This document shows, piece by piece, positions 29,276 through 39,428 of a stretch of 64,000 nt of DNA. The position numbers and the translations under genes were made by a program. The number at the start of each line of letters is the position of its first letter. Positions within the stretch are counted from its first letter, which is position 1. The notes below the pieces were generated by a model. The model did not search any database. It was given only the letters and a program-made list of their open reading frames with translations, and was not told where the DNA came from. The stretch comes from Candidatus Calescibacterium sp. (GTDB taxonomy: Bacteria; Calescibacteriota; Calescibacteriia; Calescibacteriales; Calescibacteriaceae). The stretch spans positions 62,001 to 126,000 of the forward strand of contig JANXBU010000004.1 of the NCBI GenBank assembly GCA_025060505.1, written 5' to 3'.

Positions 29276-31003
29276 TTATGATTCCATATGGTTGAGTAAT
29301 TCCTTATAATATGGATAGCCACTTGTTAATTCTTTTACTTCATTCTTAACAGAGTTTATAACATTGCTATCAAATTTTGAAGCTATGACCTTATTTATAA
29401 GCTGTACTATCTTTCTTGCTTCTTCTTCTTTCATACCACGTGTTGTTATTGCAGCAGTTCCAACCCTTATTCCAGAAGGATTCATCGGAGGTCTCTGATC
29501 AAATGGTATGACATTCTTGTTCAAAACTATTCCAGAGTTGTACAGGGCAGACTCAACTTCGGCACCACTAACACCTTTTGGAGTTACATCAACCAAAACT
29601 ATATGTGAATCTGTACCACCCGTAATGACATTATATCCAAGTTTCAGAAATTCATCGGCCATCGCTCTTGCATTTCTTATAACTTGTGTGCAGTAATCTT
29701 TGAAATCATCCTCCATTGCTTCTTTGAAAGCCACAGCTTTTGAAGCTATAACATGCATAAATGGTCCGCCTTGTGAGCCCGGAAATACGGCAGAGTCTAT
29801 TTTTTTCGCATGTTCAGACTTTGAAAGAATCACAGCTCCACGCGGTCCCCTTAATGTTTTATGAGTAGTAAACGTAACAAAGTCTGCAAACGGAGTTGGG
29901 TTCGGAAATACCCCAGCAGCAGCGAGTCCAGCTGGATGAGCAATATCTGCCAAAAAGTAAGCTCCAACTTCCTTTGCTATTTCAGAAAAAGCTCTGAAAT
30001 CTATTGCTCTTGGATACGATGAAGCTCCAGCTATTATTATCTTCGGTCTCTCCCTCAAAGCGATCTCCCTGACCTCGTTCATATCTATCAGATGAGTCTG
30101 TTTGCTCACAGTGTATGAAACAGATTTATATATTTTTCCAGAGAAATTAACTTTTGCTCCATGAGAAAGATGTCCGCCAGATGAGAGATCAAATCCTAAT
30201 ATTTTATCTCCAGCTTCACAAAAAGCTAAATAGACCGCCTGATTTGCCTGAGTTCCAGAGTGTGGTTGAACATTAGCGTGTTCCGCCGAAAACAGTCTCT
30301 TCACCCGTTCTCGTGCAATTTCCTCAACCTGATCAACAAACTCACATCCCCCATAGTATCTCTTTCCGGGATATCCCTCCGCGTACTTGTTATTCATCGG
30401 ATTGAACAGAGCGATGAGCGATCTCAAAGAAATCATGTTTTCAGAAGCTATCAGATTTATCATATATTCCTGTTTCTTAATCTCACCAACGATAGCTGAA
30501 AAAACCTCCGGATCAAATTTTCTCAGGGAAGAAAAATATGGAAAAGCAGATTCCAAAATCTCTCTTTCTATGTCTGCTATTTTTTCTACTCTTTTTCTGT
30601 GTCTTGAATCCGAACTGAAAGACGACTCCATAAAAGTCTTCAGAAGTTCCTTCACATACTCAAAATCGAAAATTCTACCAGAGAAAGCTAAAAGATTTGC
30701 GTCATTATGCATTCTTGACATTCGTGCTGTGTACTCGTTGAATATCAAAGCTGCTCTTACACCAGGGAACTTGTTTGCAACTATAGACATTCCAATACCA
30801 GTTCCACATATAAGAACCCCAAAATCCGCTTTCCTCAAGCTTATCTCCTTTGCAACGGCAGAAGCTATATCTGGATAATCTGCAGAGTTGGTAGAAAAAA
30901 CCCCTTTATCTTCACAAATCACACCTATTTCATCAAAGTATTTTTTTACCTTCTCCTTCAACTCAAAACCAGCATGATCTGAACCTATTACAACACGAGT
31001 CAT
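29276..31003 (-). CDS. Fusion: ribose-5-phosphate isomerase B (RpiB) + serine hydroxymethyltransferase (GlyA)
   Basis: N-term MTRVVIGSDHAGFELKEKV...LICGTGIGMSIVANKFPGVRAAL; C-term MINLIASENMIS...EGYPGKRYYGG...FTTHKTLRGPRGA...; one uninterrupted 575-aa frame. Confidence 0.95.
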   Translation of the reverse strand: MTRVVIGSDHAGFELKEKVKKYFDEIGVICEDKGVFSTNSADYPDIASAVAKEISLRKADFGVLICGTGIGMSIVANKFPGVRAALIFNEYTARMSRMHNDANLLAFSGRIFDFEYVKELLKTFMESSFSSDSRHRKRVEKIADIEREILESAFPYFSSLRKFDPEVFSAIVGEIKKQEYMINLIASENMISLRSLIALFNPMNNKYAEGYPGKRYYGGCEFVDQVEEIARERVKRLFSAEHANVQPHSGTQANQAVYLAFCEAGDKILGFDLSSGGHLSHGAKVNFSGKIYKSVSYTVSKQTHLIDMNEVREIALRERPKIIIAGASSYPRAIDFRAFSEIAKEVGAYFLADIAHPAGLAAAGVFPNPTPFADFVTFTTHKTLRGPRGAVILSKSEHAKKIDSAVFPGSQGGPFMHVIASKAVAFKEAMEDDFKDYCTQVIRNARAMADEFLKLGYNVITGGTDSHIVLVDVTPKGVSGAEVESALYNSGIVLNKNVIPFDQRPPMNPSGIRVGTAAITTRGMKEEEARKIVQLINKVIASKFDSNVINSVKNEVKELTSGYPYYKELLNHMES

Positions 31004-31098
31004 AAATTATAAAATATGGAGATTTCAAATGGAAAGAGTAAAATTCAAGTTTATGAAGTTATTTTGGCTTGCTAAATCCATACGAAATTTGACGAAAT

Positions 31099-31704
31099 CT
31101 AAGTTTTATGAGCTGGTTTAGTATCCAAAAATACTCTGAATATGTAAGGATTCAGTATAACCCATATTTTTTTATCTAACTCCACTTCAACAAAAGGTAT
31201 GTTGATACCCTGAAAAAGTATTTCTATTTCGTTTCCAAATGTTTCTTCACCTTCAACAAAAACAGATGTTATTTCAGATGAAACTTTTTTCTTACCAACC
31301 TCTTTCCATTCACAAACAGCTGGTCCGATTTCCTCAAATTTGAAAGGTATAGTGAATCCAAGTTCAGTTTTAAGTTTTTCTATCTCCTTTTCTCTCTCCT
31401 TCCACTCCTCATCCTGGTATTCAGTTGGTAAACATCTGAAAACCTTTATTTCTCTTTCTTTCTTCAAGATTGAAATTTTTACTGGCTTCTTATTATTCAG
31501 AGATTCCCTGAGTATATCTGAAAAAACTGAAGCAAACAATCTAGCGTCAGACTTTGCTTTTTCCTGAGAAACAAAAGGCAAAGAAGGGAAAACCAATCCT
31601 AAAAAAAGTGATATAATTCCCAAAACAATAGCTAACTCTATCAATGTAAATGAGCGAAAAACTTTGGAAGTAGGAACATTTCTGCAACATTTCACCAATT
31701 TCAT
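31099..31704 (-). CDS. GspH-like type II secretion pseudopilin
   Basis: RSFTLIELAIVLGIISLFLGLVFPSLPF class III/prepilin N-terminus; next to the GspG-like gene. Confidence 0.78.
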   Translation of the reverse strand: MKLVKCCRNVPTSKVFRSFTLIELAIVLGIISLFLGLVFPSLPFVSQEKAKSDARLFASVFSDILRESLNNKKPVKISILKKEREIKVFRCLPTEYQDEEWKEREKEIEKLKTELGFTIPFKFEEIGPAVCEWKEVGKKKVSSEITSVFVEGEETFGNEIEILFQGINIPFVEVELDKKIWVILNPYIFRVFLDTKPAHKT

Positions 31705-31749
31705 AAATCTATAAGTCTCTCAAGAATATATATCAAAATCGAATTGTTT

Positions 31750-32145
31750 TTATTGCGCAACCTGAGATTCTGTAGATATATCATCTTGCGTTCCGATTGA
31801 TTTATCTGGACCAGCCGATTTCAGTGTAAAAGTCTTACCGTCTGAAACATAGTAATACTCGCTTCCCCACGGATCCTTTGGAATTTCCTTTCCCTTGAGA
31901 TATCCACCCTTAACAAGTGATCCTACGCCCTCATCTGTAGTTGGATATCTTCCCTGCTCCATTTTATACAATTCAAGAGCTTGCTCTATCATACTTATTT
32001 GGGTCTTCGCTGTTCTTTCTCTCGCTCTTTCAAAATATCTTACAACATTTATACCTACAAGTCCTGCCAAAAGTCCCACAATAAGAACAACAACCATTAT
32101 CTCTATCAATGTAAATGCTTTCATCTTTCTATTCTTCCTTTCCAT
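31750..32145 (-). CDS. gspG: Type II secretion major pseudopilin GspG
   Basis: MKAFTLIEIMVVVLIVGLLAGLVGINVVRYFERARERTAKTQISMIEQALELYKMEQGRYPTTDEGVGSLV...PKDPWGSEYYYVSDGKTFTLKSAGPDKSIGTQDDI. Confidence 0.95.
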   Translation of the reverse strand: MERKNRKMKAFTLIEIMVVVLIVGLLAGLVGINVVRYFERARERTAKTQISMIEQALELYKMEQGRYPTTDEGVGSLVKGGYLKGKEIPKDPWGSEYYYVSDGKTFTLKSAGPDKSIGTQDDISTESQVAQ

Positions 32146-32413
32146 AATAAAAAATATAAAAACTAAGAAACAAAAATGTGAATAGATAGTAAAATGTTTA
32201 ATAGAACATTTCATAGAGCTGTGAATTGAAAAAAATGATTACTCATTATACTTTTTCTCATCTTCTTCTCCAGAGATAATGCTTCAGAGATTTCAAAGAC
32301 AAGATTTACTCTGACAGAGGTTACATTGAAGGGAGGGTTGTAGGTTCGGACAGTTTTACTTTATTTTTTGTATTTATTTTTTTGAAATTTTGAATGAAAG
32401 GAATGAGAAAGAG

Positions 32414-32437
32414 AAGGGGGGATTTTGTTCCCCCCTT
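32414..32437 (-). terminator. GC-rich hairpin downstream of the 1377-aa ORF
   Basis: AAGGGGGGA-ttttgt-TCCCCCCTT inverted repeat a few nt past the stop codon. Confidence 0.65.
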
Positions 32438-32443
32438 TTGTTA

Positions 32444-35400
32444 TTATCCGTTAATCCTTCTTCTTATGATAGCTAATGAAATCATCACACCTGCGAATAC
32501 AATCCAGGAAACAGAGGCAGTAGAACAACCAAGTATTCCTGCATTTTCTGTTACAAAGAATCTGTGTGTATATTGTGATATATTTCCTACATCATCTTTT
32601 GCTTTTATCTTCAGAATATGTTCACCTTTTGAGAGTCCGCTAAGTTCTATTGATGTAAGCTCATTAGCCGGAACCCACTGTGACCACTCTCCATCATCTA
32701 CAGCATAAGATACGAGAACCTGATCGGCCGAAGCCTGTGCGTCCTTCACATCTGCAAAGAATACTGCTTTAGAACCTCTTACTACCTCTGGAGCAGTTAC
32801 ATTTATATCTGGACCAAGCGAATCGACTCTGAATACAAACTTAGCCGGAGTTGGATCTATAAGTTTTTCTCCATCCTTTGCTCTAACCTCAAAGACATGC
32901 CATCCCTCTAGCAGGTGTGTTAGAACAACGGAATTTTCTTCAGACCAAAGGTTCCATGTTCCACCATCAAGCCTCCATGAGTATCTTACCTTGTCTGAGT
33001 TTGGAGACCAACCGGAAAACTCTATTCTTGTATAAAGTGCACTTGGATCTGATGTATGCGTTATGAATGTTTCAGGTGGTGTTATCATTTTTCCATTGCC
33101 ATTGACAGTGTAATCAGCAAACCTAACATTCATTGGAACACCCGGAGCAAGACCAGCTATACTACCAATTGTGTCAACAAGGTCAATACCAAGACCGTTG
33201 AGGAGTTTTACTATATTACCAAATGTTGGTCTTCCACGCCAATGTATAAACATTTCAAAGTAGTCTCCTATACCATCTGTTGTTGCACCAGGCGCATTGT
33301 GTGGGAACGCGGTATCCCAGGGCAGATTACCAAACTCAGGGCCAACCCACGGGAAGTTGAATTCCATAGGTATCTGTAGTAAAGCAGCAGGATCAAGTGC
33401 AACTCTTAGCTTTGCTCCAGCGAGTCCGTTAAGAACAACCGGGAGGATATTTCCAAGTATCTCTGCCCAGTTTGAACCAGAAAGTCCCAAAGCATTAGAG
33501 TTGTATGCAATGAAGTATCTCACATCTGGATCAACATATAGTGTGAGATCTATAACTCTTGCAAATGTTCCTCCCTGTGGGAAGTAGTTTCCACCTCTAT
33601 CCGTGGTCTGACCAGTGTAATAGTTCCTGTAGAATGATGTTAGAGGTTGCGAAAAGTCAGTAGAGTCTATATTCGGGAACCTCACAGTTCGTGCACAATC
33701 TGGTGAAACACAAGGGACTATATCTATATCAACAGAAAGCATCAGACCAACCGTTAATCCAAATACTCTCATCCAATTGTGGTTTGCATTAGTAATATTT
33801 CCTGTTGTTACAACATTAAACGAAAGGTCTATGTATGGAAGGTCTATTAGCAAATCAGCTGTATCGAACCATGTTGTTGGTGAAACAAACATTGTGAATC
33901 CACTTCCAAATGTCGCATTCTGTACAAATTGATCCCAGAAGTTATTTCTTGTTGAACCTGTAGAGTATACGGAGAGAACTGGTCTGAATGTAGGTCCTCC
34001 GGTTTTTGAATATGCCACAACCGATAGCGGTCTATTATACGTTGCAGCTCCACCGCTATTACCAGAAGGAGAACCAGGATCTTTGTAGTTTGGTATTATC
34101 TCGATTGCCATTTCCTTGTTTGGGAATGAGTCTTTGAGTTTTGGCATAAAGAAAGCAAAAGAATCTGTATTTAAGAATCCACCTGCAAAGCTTCCAAGCA
34201 TTGGTGTATATTTGTCCACCCATATACAAGCTATACCGTCTCCAACAACTTCGTATAATATTCTTGATACAAGGTTATGGTGTATTCCTACTCCAACATA
34301 GTAATTTGTTACAGAATATCCATATCTACCTTCTGCAAGTGTTGGTGCCACTGGATACTGCGGTAAGAACTGCGAGGAGAAGACATGTGGGAACTGTCCG
34401 TTATTTGCGTTAAGATTACCTGTACATTGAGCAACGGTTCTTATAGTTGACGGACAACCTGTTTGAGGAACACACTCTCTTATAGGAATGATCTGGCTTG
34501 TTGCAGCCTTAGGCATAGGAGTAGCAAACTGAACACAGGATGTAACGTATTGATTGAAGCTTGCTCTCTTCACGTCTGAGAGGCTCGTAGCAGAAGAGTT
34601 CCATATAACATACCTTATATCTGTTGCAACATTCATTGCCAAAAGAATTCCCGCCGAATCTGCCCAAAAGTCATTAGTGAATCCGAGATCTATGAATATC
34701 TTATTTGGTTTATGCTCATAGTATGTAGTAGCTCCAACATAAACTACTTCTTCCATAGGATGTTCTATTGGGTTCAAAGATTCAAGTATATCTTTCAAGT
34801 CAAAAACCTGACCCGGGAACAAGAAGTATGCTATACAAGTATCGTACTGATTCACCGTAGTTTTTCCGCTTACACAGCTTACATTAAAGTTATCAATTGC
34901 AATCAATCTCAAAACAGCATCAAGCCATAACAATGTTCTTGCAACCTTCTGTGAAACTCTGTATTCTGGACAGTACTGCGCTGATCCTACTGTGTTCCAA
35001 GCAATGTTTCTGCAAGCAGGAGTAGTTACAGAGGCAGCCATTGGAATCATATCATAAGCTATTCCTGCAATGACATCCAAACCTTTCAAGTTTATACCAA
35101 GACCTCTTACGACCTGCGCCCAATCTGTATGGTCTGTGAAATTACCCTTAATTTGGATTCCAAGCCTTAAGCCCAAAATCGGTATCCTTAAATAAACTCT
35201 ACCATTTACATAGTTTGATATAACACGGGATTCATCATATGTGAATGTTGTATTATTTGGCGTCTCCCACTGTGGATCACATATATGCCTGTCATTTATG
35301 GCGTCTCTATTCTTGAAACAATATGAAAGAGCGTTGGGGAAAGAAGTTACACCAGGGTTAAATTGACAAACATTTCCCACCCAAACACAATCTACATATC

Positions 35401-36469
35401 TTGTCTGCGAATCAACATAAGGAGACGAAAATGTCAGTGCAAGCTCAAAGTTTCTCAGCTCAACTGATATATCAAGTCTATCATCTGATGTATGTTCTGT
35501 AAGATCTCCTTCACAAGTTGCAGTTGCAGGGTAGTCCGTTCCTATATCTTCGTTTAATCTTACCGTAACAGCATCTCTTTTGTAATCAACAATTAGCCTA
35601 TTATAGGTCACTCGGTCTAAGAAGAAAAATGGATCCCAGCTTTGTGGAGGCGATATAGGACAAAATGTATTAGCATTATCTAATCCACATTTTCCAAATG
35701 GTCTCCATGACCATCCACCCATTGCAAACGTTATCGGATTTGAAGATGTTCCAACTCTTTTATCTCTTTCCTGTCCCCATATCACACCATTCAAACATAT
35801 AGGAGCTCCTTCATCGTTTAGAAGAGGAATCGGTAAACACAAAGAAATAAGTCCTTTTCCATCATCTTTACACTGATTAGTTCCTTCATCCCAAGTTCCA
35901 GTTGGGTTATATCCTGCTATATATTCAAAGTAAATATCATTACCGAAACAGTGAGTGACTCCTTCTCCAAGGCTAAAATTCGGAGCAGTTGTTGTTATAC
36001 CACATGCAGCAGTCGAGTTATTCCAGTAATATGAATATGTTGGATTATTTGGATAGTTATTTGTAAGCCATTCTTGAAATTCTTGTAAGTTATCCCAGAA
36101 ATCTGCAACAACCTTAGTGTCTGTACATCTGTCAAGAAATGTCATAGCCAAGTAATTAACAAGATTTGCAACCGACGGATCTCCGGAAAGAATATCTGAT
36201 ATAAGTTCTCCGATCTCGTTTAAACCAGATTTTGTAAGTCTTACAACAACGTTGTGCTTTTCAAACTGGTTTCTGTAAAGAATAGAAGTAACACCATCAA
36301 GTCCTCCCCAGGTAATCGGATTTCTAAAACCGGCTGAATATGGGTTAGCTGATGTTTCATTAAGACTCCTCCTTCTTTGAGCAGATGCGTCTGAGACAAA
36401 GATAAGAACAAGACCTACAAAGAATGAAAAGACCGCAAAAGCCCTTGCCTTCTTTATTATACCTGCCAT
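32444..36469 (-). CDS. Large exported protein with BPI/LBP (TULIP)-like segments, C-terminal Ig/Y_Y_Y-like domains and GC + TM tag
   Basis: Start at MAGIIKKARAFAVFSFFVGLVLIFVSDASAQ with SD GGGAGG; NVVVRLTKSGLNEIGELISDIL; VGVGIHHNLVSRILYEVV...LNTDSFAFFMPKLKDSFPNKEMAIEIIP; C-term LGCSTASVSWIVFAGVMISLAIIRRRING. Track ORF starts at 36577. Confidence 0.75.
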   Translation of the reverse strand: MAGIIKKARAFAVFSFFVGLVLIFVSDASAQRRRSLNETSANPYSAGFRNPITWGGLDGVTSILYRNQFEKHNVVVRLTKSGLNEIGELISDILSGDPSVANLVNYLAMTFLDRCTDTKVVADFWDNLQEFQEWLTNNYPNNPTYSYYWNNSTAACGITTTAPNFSLGEGVTHCFGNDIYFEYIAGYNPTGTWDEGTNQCKDDGKGLISLCLPIPLLNDEGAPICLNGVIWGQERDKRVGTSSNPITFAMGGWSWRPFGKCGLDNANTFCPISPPQSWDPFFFLDRVTYNRLIVDYKRDAVTVRLNEDIGTDYPATATCEGDLTEHTSDDRLDISVELRNFELALTFSSPYVDSQTRYVDCVWVGNVCQFNPGVTSFPNALSYCFKNRDAINDRHICDPQWETPNNTTFTYDESRVISNYVNGRVYLRIPILGLRLGIQIKGNFTDHTDWAQVVRGLGINLKGLDVIAGIAYDMIPMAASVTTPACRNIAWNTVGSAQYCPEYRVSQKVARTLLWLDAVLRLIAIDNFNVSCVSGKTTVNQYDTCIAYFLFPGQVFDLKDILESLNPIEHPMEEVVYVGATTYYEHKPNKIFIDLGFTNDFWADSAGILLAMNVATDIRYVIWNSSATSLSDVKRASFNQYVTSCVQFATPMPKAATSQIIPIRECVPQTGCPSTIRTVAQCTGNLNANNGQFPHVFSSQFLPQYPVAPTLAEGRYGYSVTNYYVGVGIHHNLVSRILYEVVGDGIACIWVDKYTPMLGSFAGGFLNTDSFAFFMPKLKDSFPNKEMAIEIIPNYKDPGSPSGNSGGAATYNRPLSVVAYSKTGGPTFRPVLSVYSTGSTRNNFWDQFVQNATFGSGFTMFVSPTTWFDTADLLIDLPYIDLSFNVVTTGNITNANHNWMRVFGLTVGLMLSVDIDIVPCVSPDCARTVRFPNIDSTDFSQPLTSFYRNYYTGQTTDRGGNYFPQGGTFARVIDLTLYVDPDVRYFIAYNSNALGLSGSNWAEILGNILPVVLNGLAGAKLRVALDPAALLQIPMEFNFPWVGPEFGNLPWDTAFPHNAPGATTDGIGDYFEMFIHWRGRPTFGNIVKLLNGLGIDLVDTIGSIAGLAPGVPMNVRFADYTVNGNGKMITPPETFITHTSDPSALYTRIEFSGWSPNSDKVRYSWRLDGGTWNLWSEENSVVLTHLLEGWHVFEVRAKDGEKLIDPTPAKFVFRVDSLGPDINVTAPEVVRGSKAVFFADVKDAQASADQVLVSYAVDDGEWSQWVPANELTSIELSGLSKGEHILKIKAKDDVGNISQYTHRFFVTENAGILGCSTASVSWIVFAGVMISLAIIRRRING

Positions 36470-37317
36470 GGTATTTACCTCCCTTGATATTTTTTCTAAG
36501 GATTTCATACCAAAACTATAATCATTCATTTTTAAAAAGTCAAGCAAAAGTGACACTATCTTCGCCTTATTTTTCAAGGGATCCAGAATTCAGAATTTGC
36601 AAATTCACAAAAAATCATCATTTTGTGCACAATTTGGCCATTTATTATCTACACGGAGAATAATCCACAAGAGTTAAAATTAGCATAGCTAATTTTTAGC
36701 ATAGATAACACTGGGAGGAACGGAGAGCGGATATGATTTCATGAATTATTTTTGCATATGAAATAATATCCTTTTGATATTTTCCACAGAAGGTATCAAA
36801 TATCTGCAATAAACAAAAGAACTAAGGAATCTACACCAGTTTTTCTATGCTTAGCAAAACAATATCAAAAGCTCTGGCCGAGCCATAACCTGTTGTATAT
36901 TCAAAAATGCTAACAAAAAATTTTATCTCAAGCTTACCTATAGGACAAATAACCAATATTACAACTATCTCATAAAACCATTTGTCCCTTCATCAGCTCC
37001 ATTATCTCGTTTTTCCGGAAAATCACTTTTCTTCCCCATAATGGAGACGTCCCAATAAAAAATCTAATTCAGATCCACTATAGCATAAAATAAAAGACAC
37101 AATGGAGTATTAAAAATTTGCCACGGTTCTTCTATTTCATAGCAAATCGGCAGTTTTATCATTACAAGATCTATTTATCATACACGATTATACACAAGCC
37201 TTTTCTCGATTCTCGGATATCTACTCTTACAATCTAGGAACTATTTTTTGTTTGCAGCAAAGTCAATAAGCTACAACACTTCCCAAAAATCTAAAACAAA
37301 TCAAGGTCTTTGAGAAA

Positions 37318-38844
37318 TTATATGCTTTTCAATAGAGAAGAAAAATATGTATCAAATTCATCAAGAACTTTCTTGAGTCGCTCTTCAATTTCCTGTGTCA
37401 ACTCCTTTTTATCTTTTATGGTTTTCAGAACATCTGGATATTTTGATTCCAAGAATTTGTATAGTTCTTCTTCGTATTTTTTACAGACCGCAACAGGATA
37501 CTTATCAAGATACCCTCGCGTTCCAGCGTAAATTATCACTATTTGCTTTTCAACAGGTAGAACCTCGTGAACACCTTGTTTGAGAATCTCTGTAAGCCTT
37601 CTCCCTCTTTCTATCTGTTTCAAAGTAGCTGGATCAAGATCTGAGCCGAACTGAGCAAAAACTTCCAGTTCCCTGTATTGAGCGAGCTCGAGTCTCAGCA
37701 TTCCGGCAACCTTTTTCATTGCTTTTATCTGGGCATTACCTCCAACACGCGAGACTGATATTCCAACGTTTATAGCTGGGCGAACACCCGCATAAAATAA
37801 ATCAGGTTCAAGATATATCTGACCATCTGTAATAGAAATAACATTTGTTGGTATGTAAGCCGAAACATCTCCTGCTTGAGTTTCTATTATTGGGAGTGCT
37901 GTGAGAGAACCGCCTCCGAGCTCATTTGAAAGTTTCGCCGCTCTTTCAAGAAGTCTTGAGTGTAGATAAAAAACATCTCCGGGGAAAGCTTCTCTTCCCG
38001 GTGGTCTTCTGAGCAAAAGCGCAAGAGCTCTGTAAGCCTGAGCATGCTTTGTAAGATCATCATACACCACAAGAGCGTGCATCCCGTTATCTCTCAGGTA
38101 CTCCCCAATTGTACAGCCAACATAAGGTGCGATGTACTGCAAAGTCGGTGGTTCAGATGCAGACGCAACCACAACAGTAGTGTAATCCATAGCTCCATAA
38201 TTTTTTAGTGTATCAACAACCTGAGCTATTGTTTGGAGTTTCTGTCCTATTGCTACATATATGCAGTAAACTGGGGGCTCCGCATATTTCTGATTTATAA
38301 TAGTGTCAACAGCTATGGTGGTCTTACCAGTCTGTCTATCTCCTATTATAAGCTCCCTTTGACCTCTTCCAATTGGAATCATTGCATCTATGGCTTTTAT
38401 TCCTGTTTGCAGTGGTTCTCTTACAGGTTGTCGCATTATAACACCCGGTGCTTTGACCTCCACTCTTCTTGTTTCTTCATAACTTATCGGCCCGAGTCCA
38501 TCTACTGGTTCCCCGATAGCATTTATAACTCTACCTAAAACTGCTTTCCCAACCGGAACCTCAAAAAGCTTATTAGTTCTTTTAACAATATCTCCTTCCT
38601 TTATATGTTCAGTGTTACCCATAACCGCTATTCCAACTGACTCCTCCTCCAAATTCAATATCACACCTTTTTCACCTGATTGAAATTCAACAACCTCCCC
38701 TGCCATAGCCTCTGAAAGCCCAAAAGCTCTGGCTATGTAATCTCCAACATAAGTAACTACACCGGTGTGTTCAAACCTCGCTTCAAGATCTACTCCCTTT
38801 ATTCTTTCTTTTATTATAGAAGAAACTTCTTCTGCCCTGAACAT
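37318..38844 (-). CDS. atpA: F1F0 ATP synthase subunit alpha
   Basis: [63 protein letters not shown]. Confidence 0.98.
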   Translation of the reverse strand: MFRAEEVSSIIKERIKGVDLEARFEHTGVVTYVGDYIARAFGLSEAMAGEVVEFQSGEKGVILNLEEESVGIAVMGNTEHIKEGDIVKRTNKLFEVPVGKAVLGRVINAIGEPVDGLGPISYEETRRVEVKAPGVIMRQPVREPLQTGIKAIDAMIPIGRGQRELIIGDRQTGKTTIAVDTIINQKYAEPPVYCIYVAIGQKLQTIAQVVDTLKNYGAMDYTTVVVASASEPPTLQYIAPYVGCTIGEYLRDNGMHALVVYDDLTKHAQAYRALALLLRRPPGREAFPGDVFYLHSRLLERAAKLSNELGGGSLTALPIIETQAGDVSAYIPTNVISITDGQIYLEPDLFYAGVRPAINVGISVSRVGGNAQIKAMKKVAGMLRLELAQYRELEVFAQFGSDLDPATLKQIERGRRLTEILKQGVHEVLPVEKQIVIIYAGTRGYLDKYPVAVCKKYEEELYKFLESKYPDVLKTIKDKKELTQEIEERLKKVLDEFDTYFSSLLKSI

Positions 38845-38908
38845 ATTTCCTTTTCTTAATTACTCCGAAAATGAAAGATACAAAAACAACTTTTTTATTT
38901 ATATTCTT

Positions 38909-39397
38909 GTGAATATCAGATTTGTCTTGCGCGACATAAGAGAAGCAAGAATATTAAAAGGTATCCTTGAAGAAAACGGATTCAATACTGAAATCTACGA
39001 AAACATTGAAGATATATACTCAGATATAGAAAAAACAGAAATTATATTCATAGATATACTACGTATTGATGAGAACAAGATCATCGGTGGAAACAAAATA
39101 AATCAGGACATAGAAGCAAAAAAAGAAGAAATAAAATCAAATGAAGAGAAAAAAAGAATAAAAGAAATATGGATAGTATTCATTGTTCCCTTCTGGATGC
39201 GATTCAACTCGGAGAAAGCAAGAGAGCTTGCAAGAAAAATTGGATTCAGGTCTGCCAGATACATAAAAAGACCTTTCACTGCTCAAGAGATCGTTGAATA
39301 CTGCAAAAAAATATTGCAACAGAAAAGGAATAACAGTGATAACAGAAACATTAAAAAGAAAAATCAATCAATAGAAAAATTATCTTTTGAAGAATAA
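38909..39397 (+). CDS. CheY-like receiver-domain protein (degenerate), single domain
   Basis: RFVLRDIREARILKGILEENGFNTEIYENIEDIYSDIEKTEIIFIDIL ... ARYIKRPFTAQEIVEYCKKIL resembles REC N-term, D-containing strand and K-P-F C-term; start (GTG) uncertain. Confidence 0.5.
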   Translation: MNIRFVLRDIREARILKGILEENGFNTEIYENIEDIYSDIEKTEIIFIDILRIDENKIIGGNKINQDIEAKKEEIKSNEEKKRIKEIWIVFIVPFWMRFNSEKARELARKIGFRSARYIKRPFTAQEIVEYCKKILQQKRNNSDNRNIKKKNQSIEKLSFEE

Positions 39398-39428
39398 TAA
39401 AGAAAAATACGAAATATAGAAAAAGGAT

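Noticed and set aside
32244-32343. Plus-strand signal-peptide-like stretch (LLIILFLIFFSRDNASEISKTRFTLTEVTLKGGL)
   Set aside because: No in-frame start, very short, flanked by stops; at best a decayed fragment.
33056-34930. Several 60-107 aa plus-strand ORFs
   Set aside because: All antisense to the long 1377-aa minus-strand ORF and without motifs.
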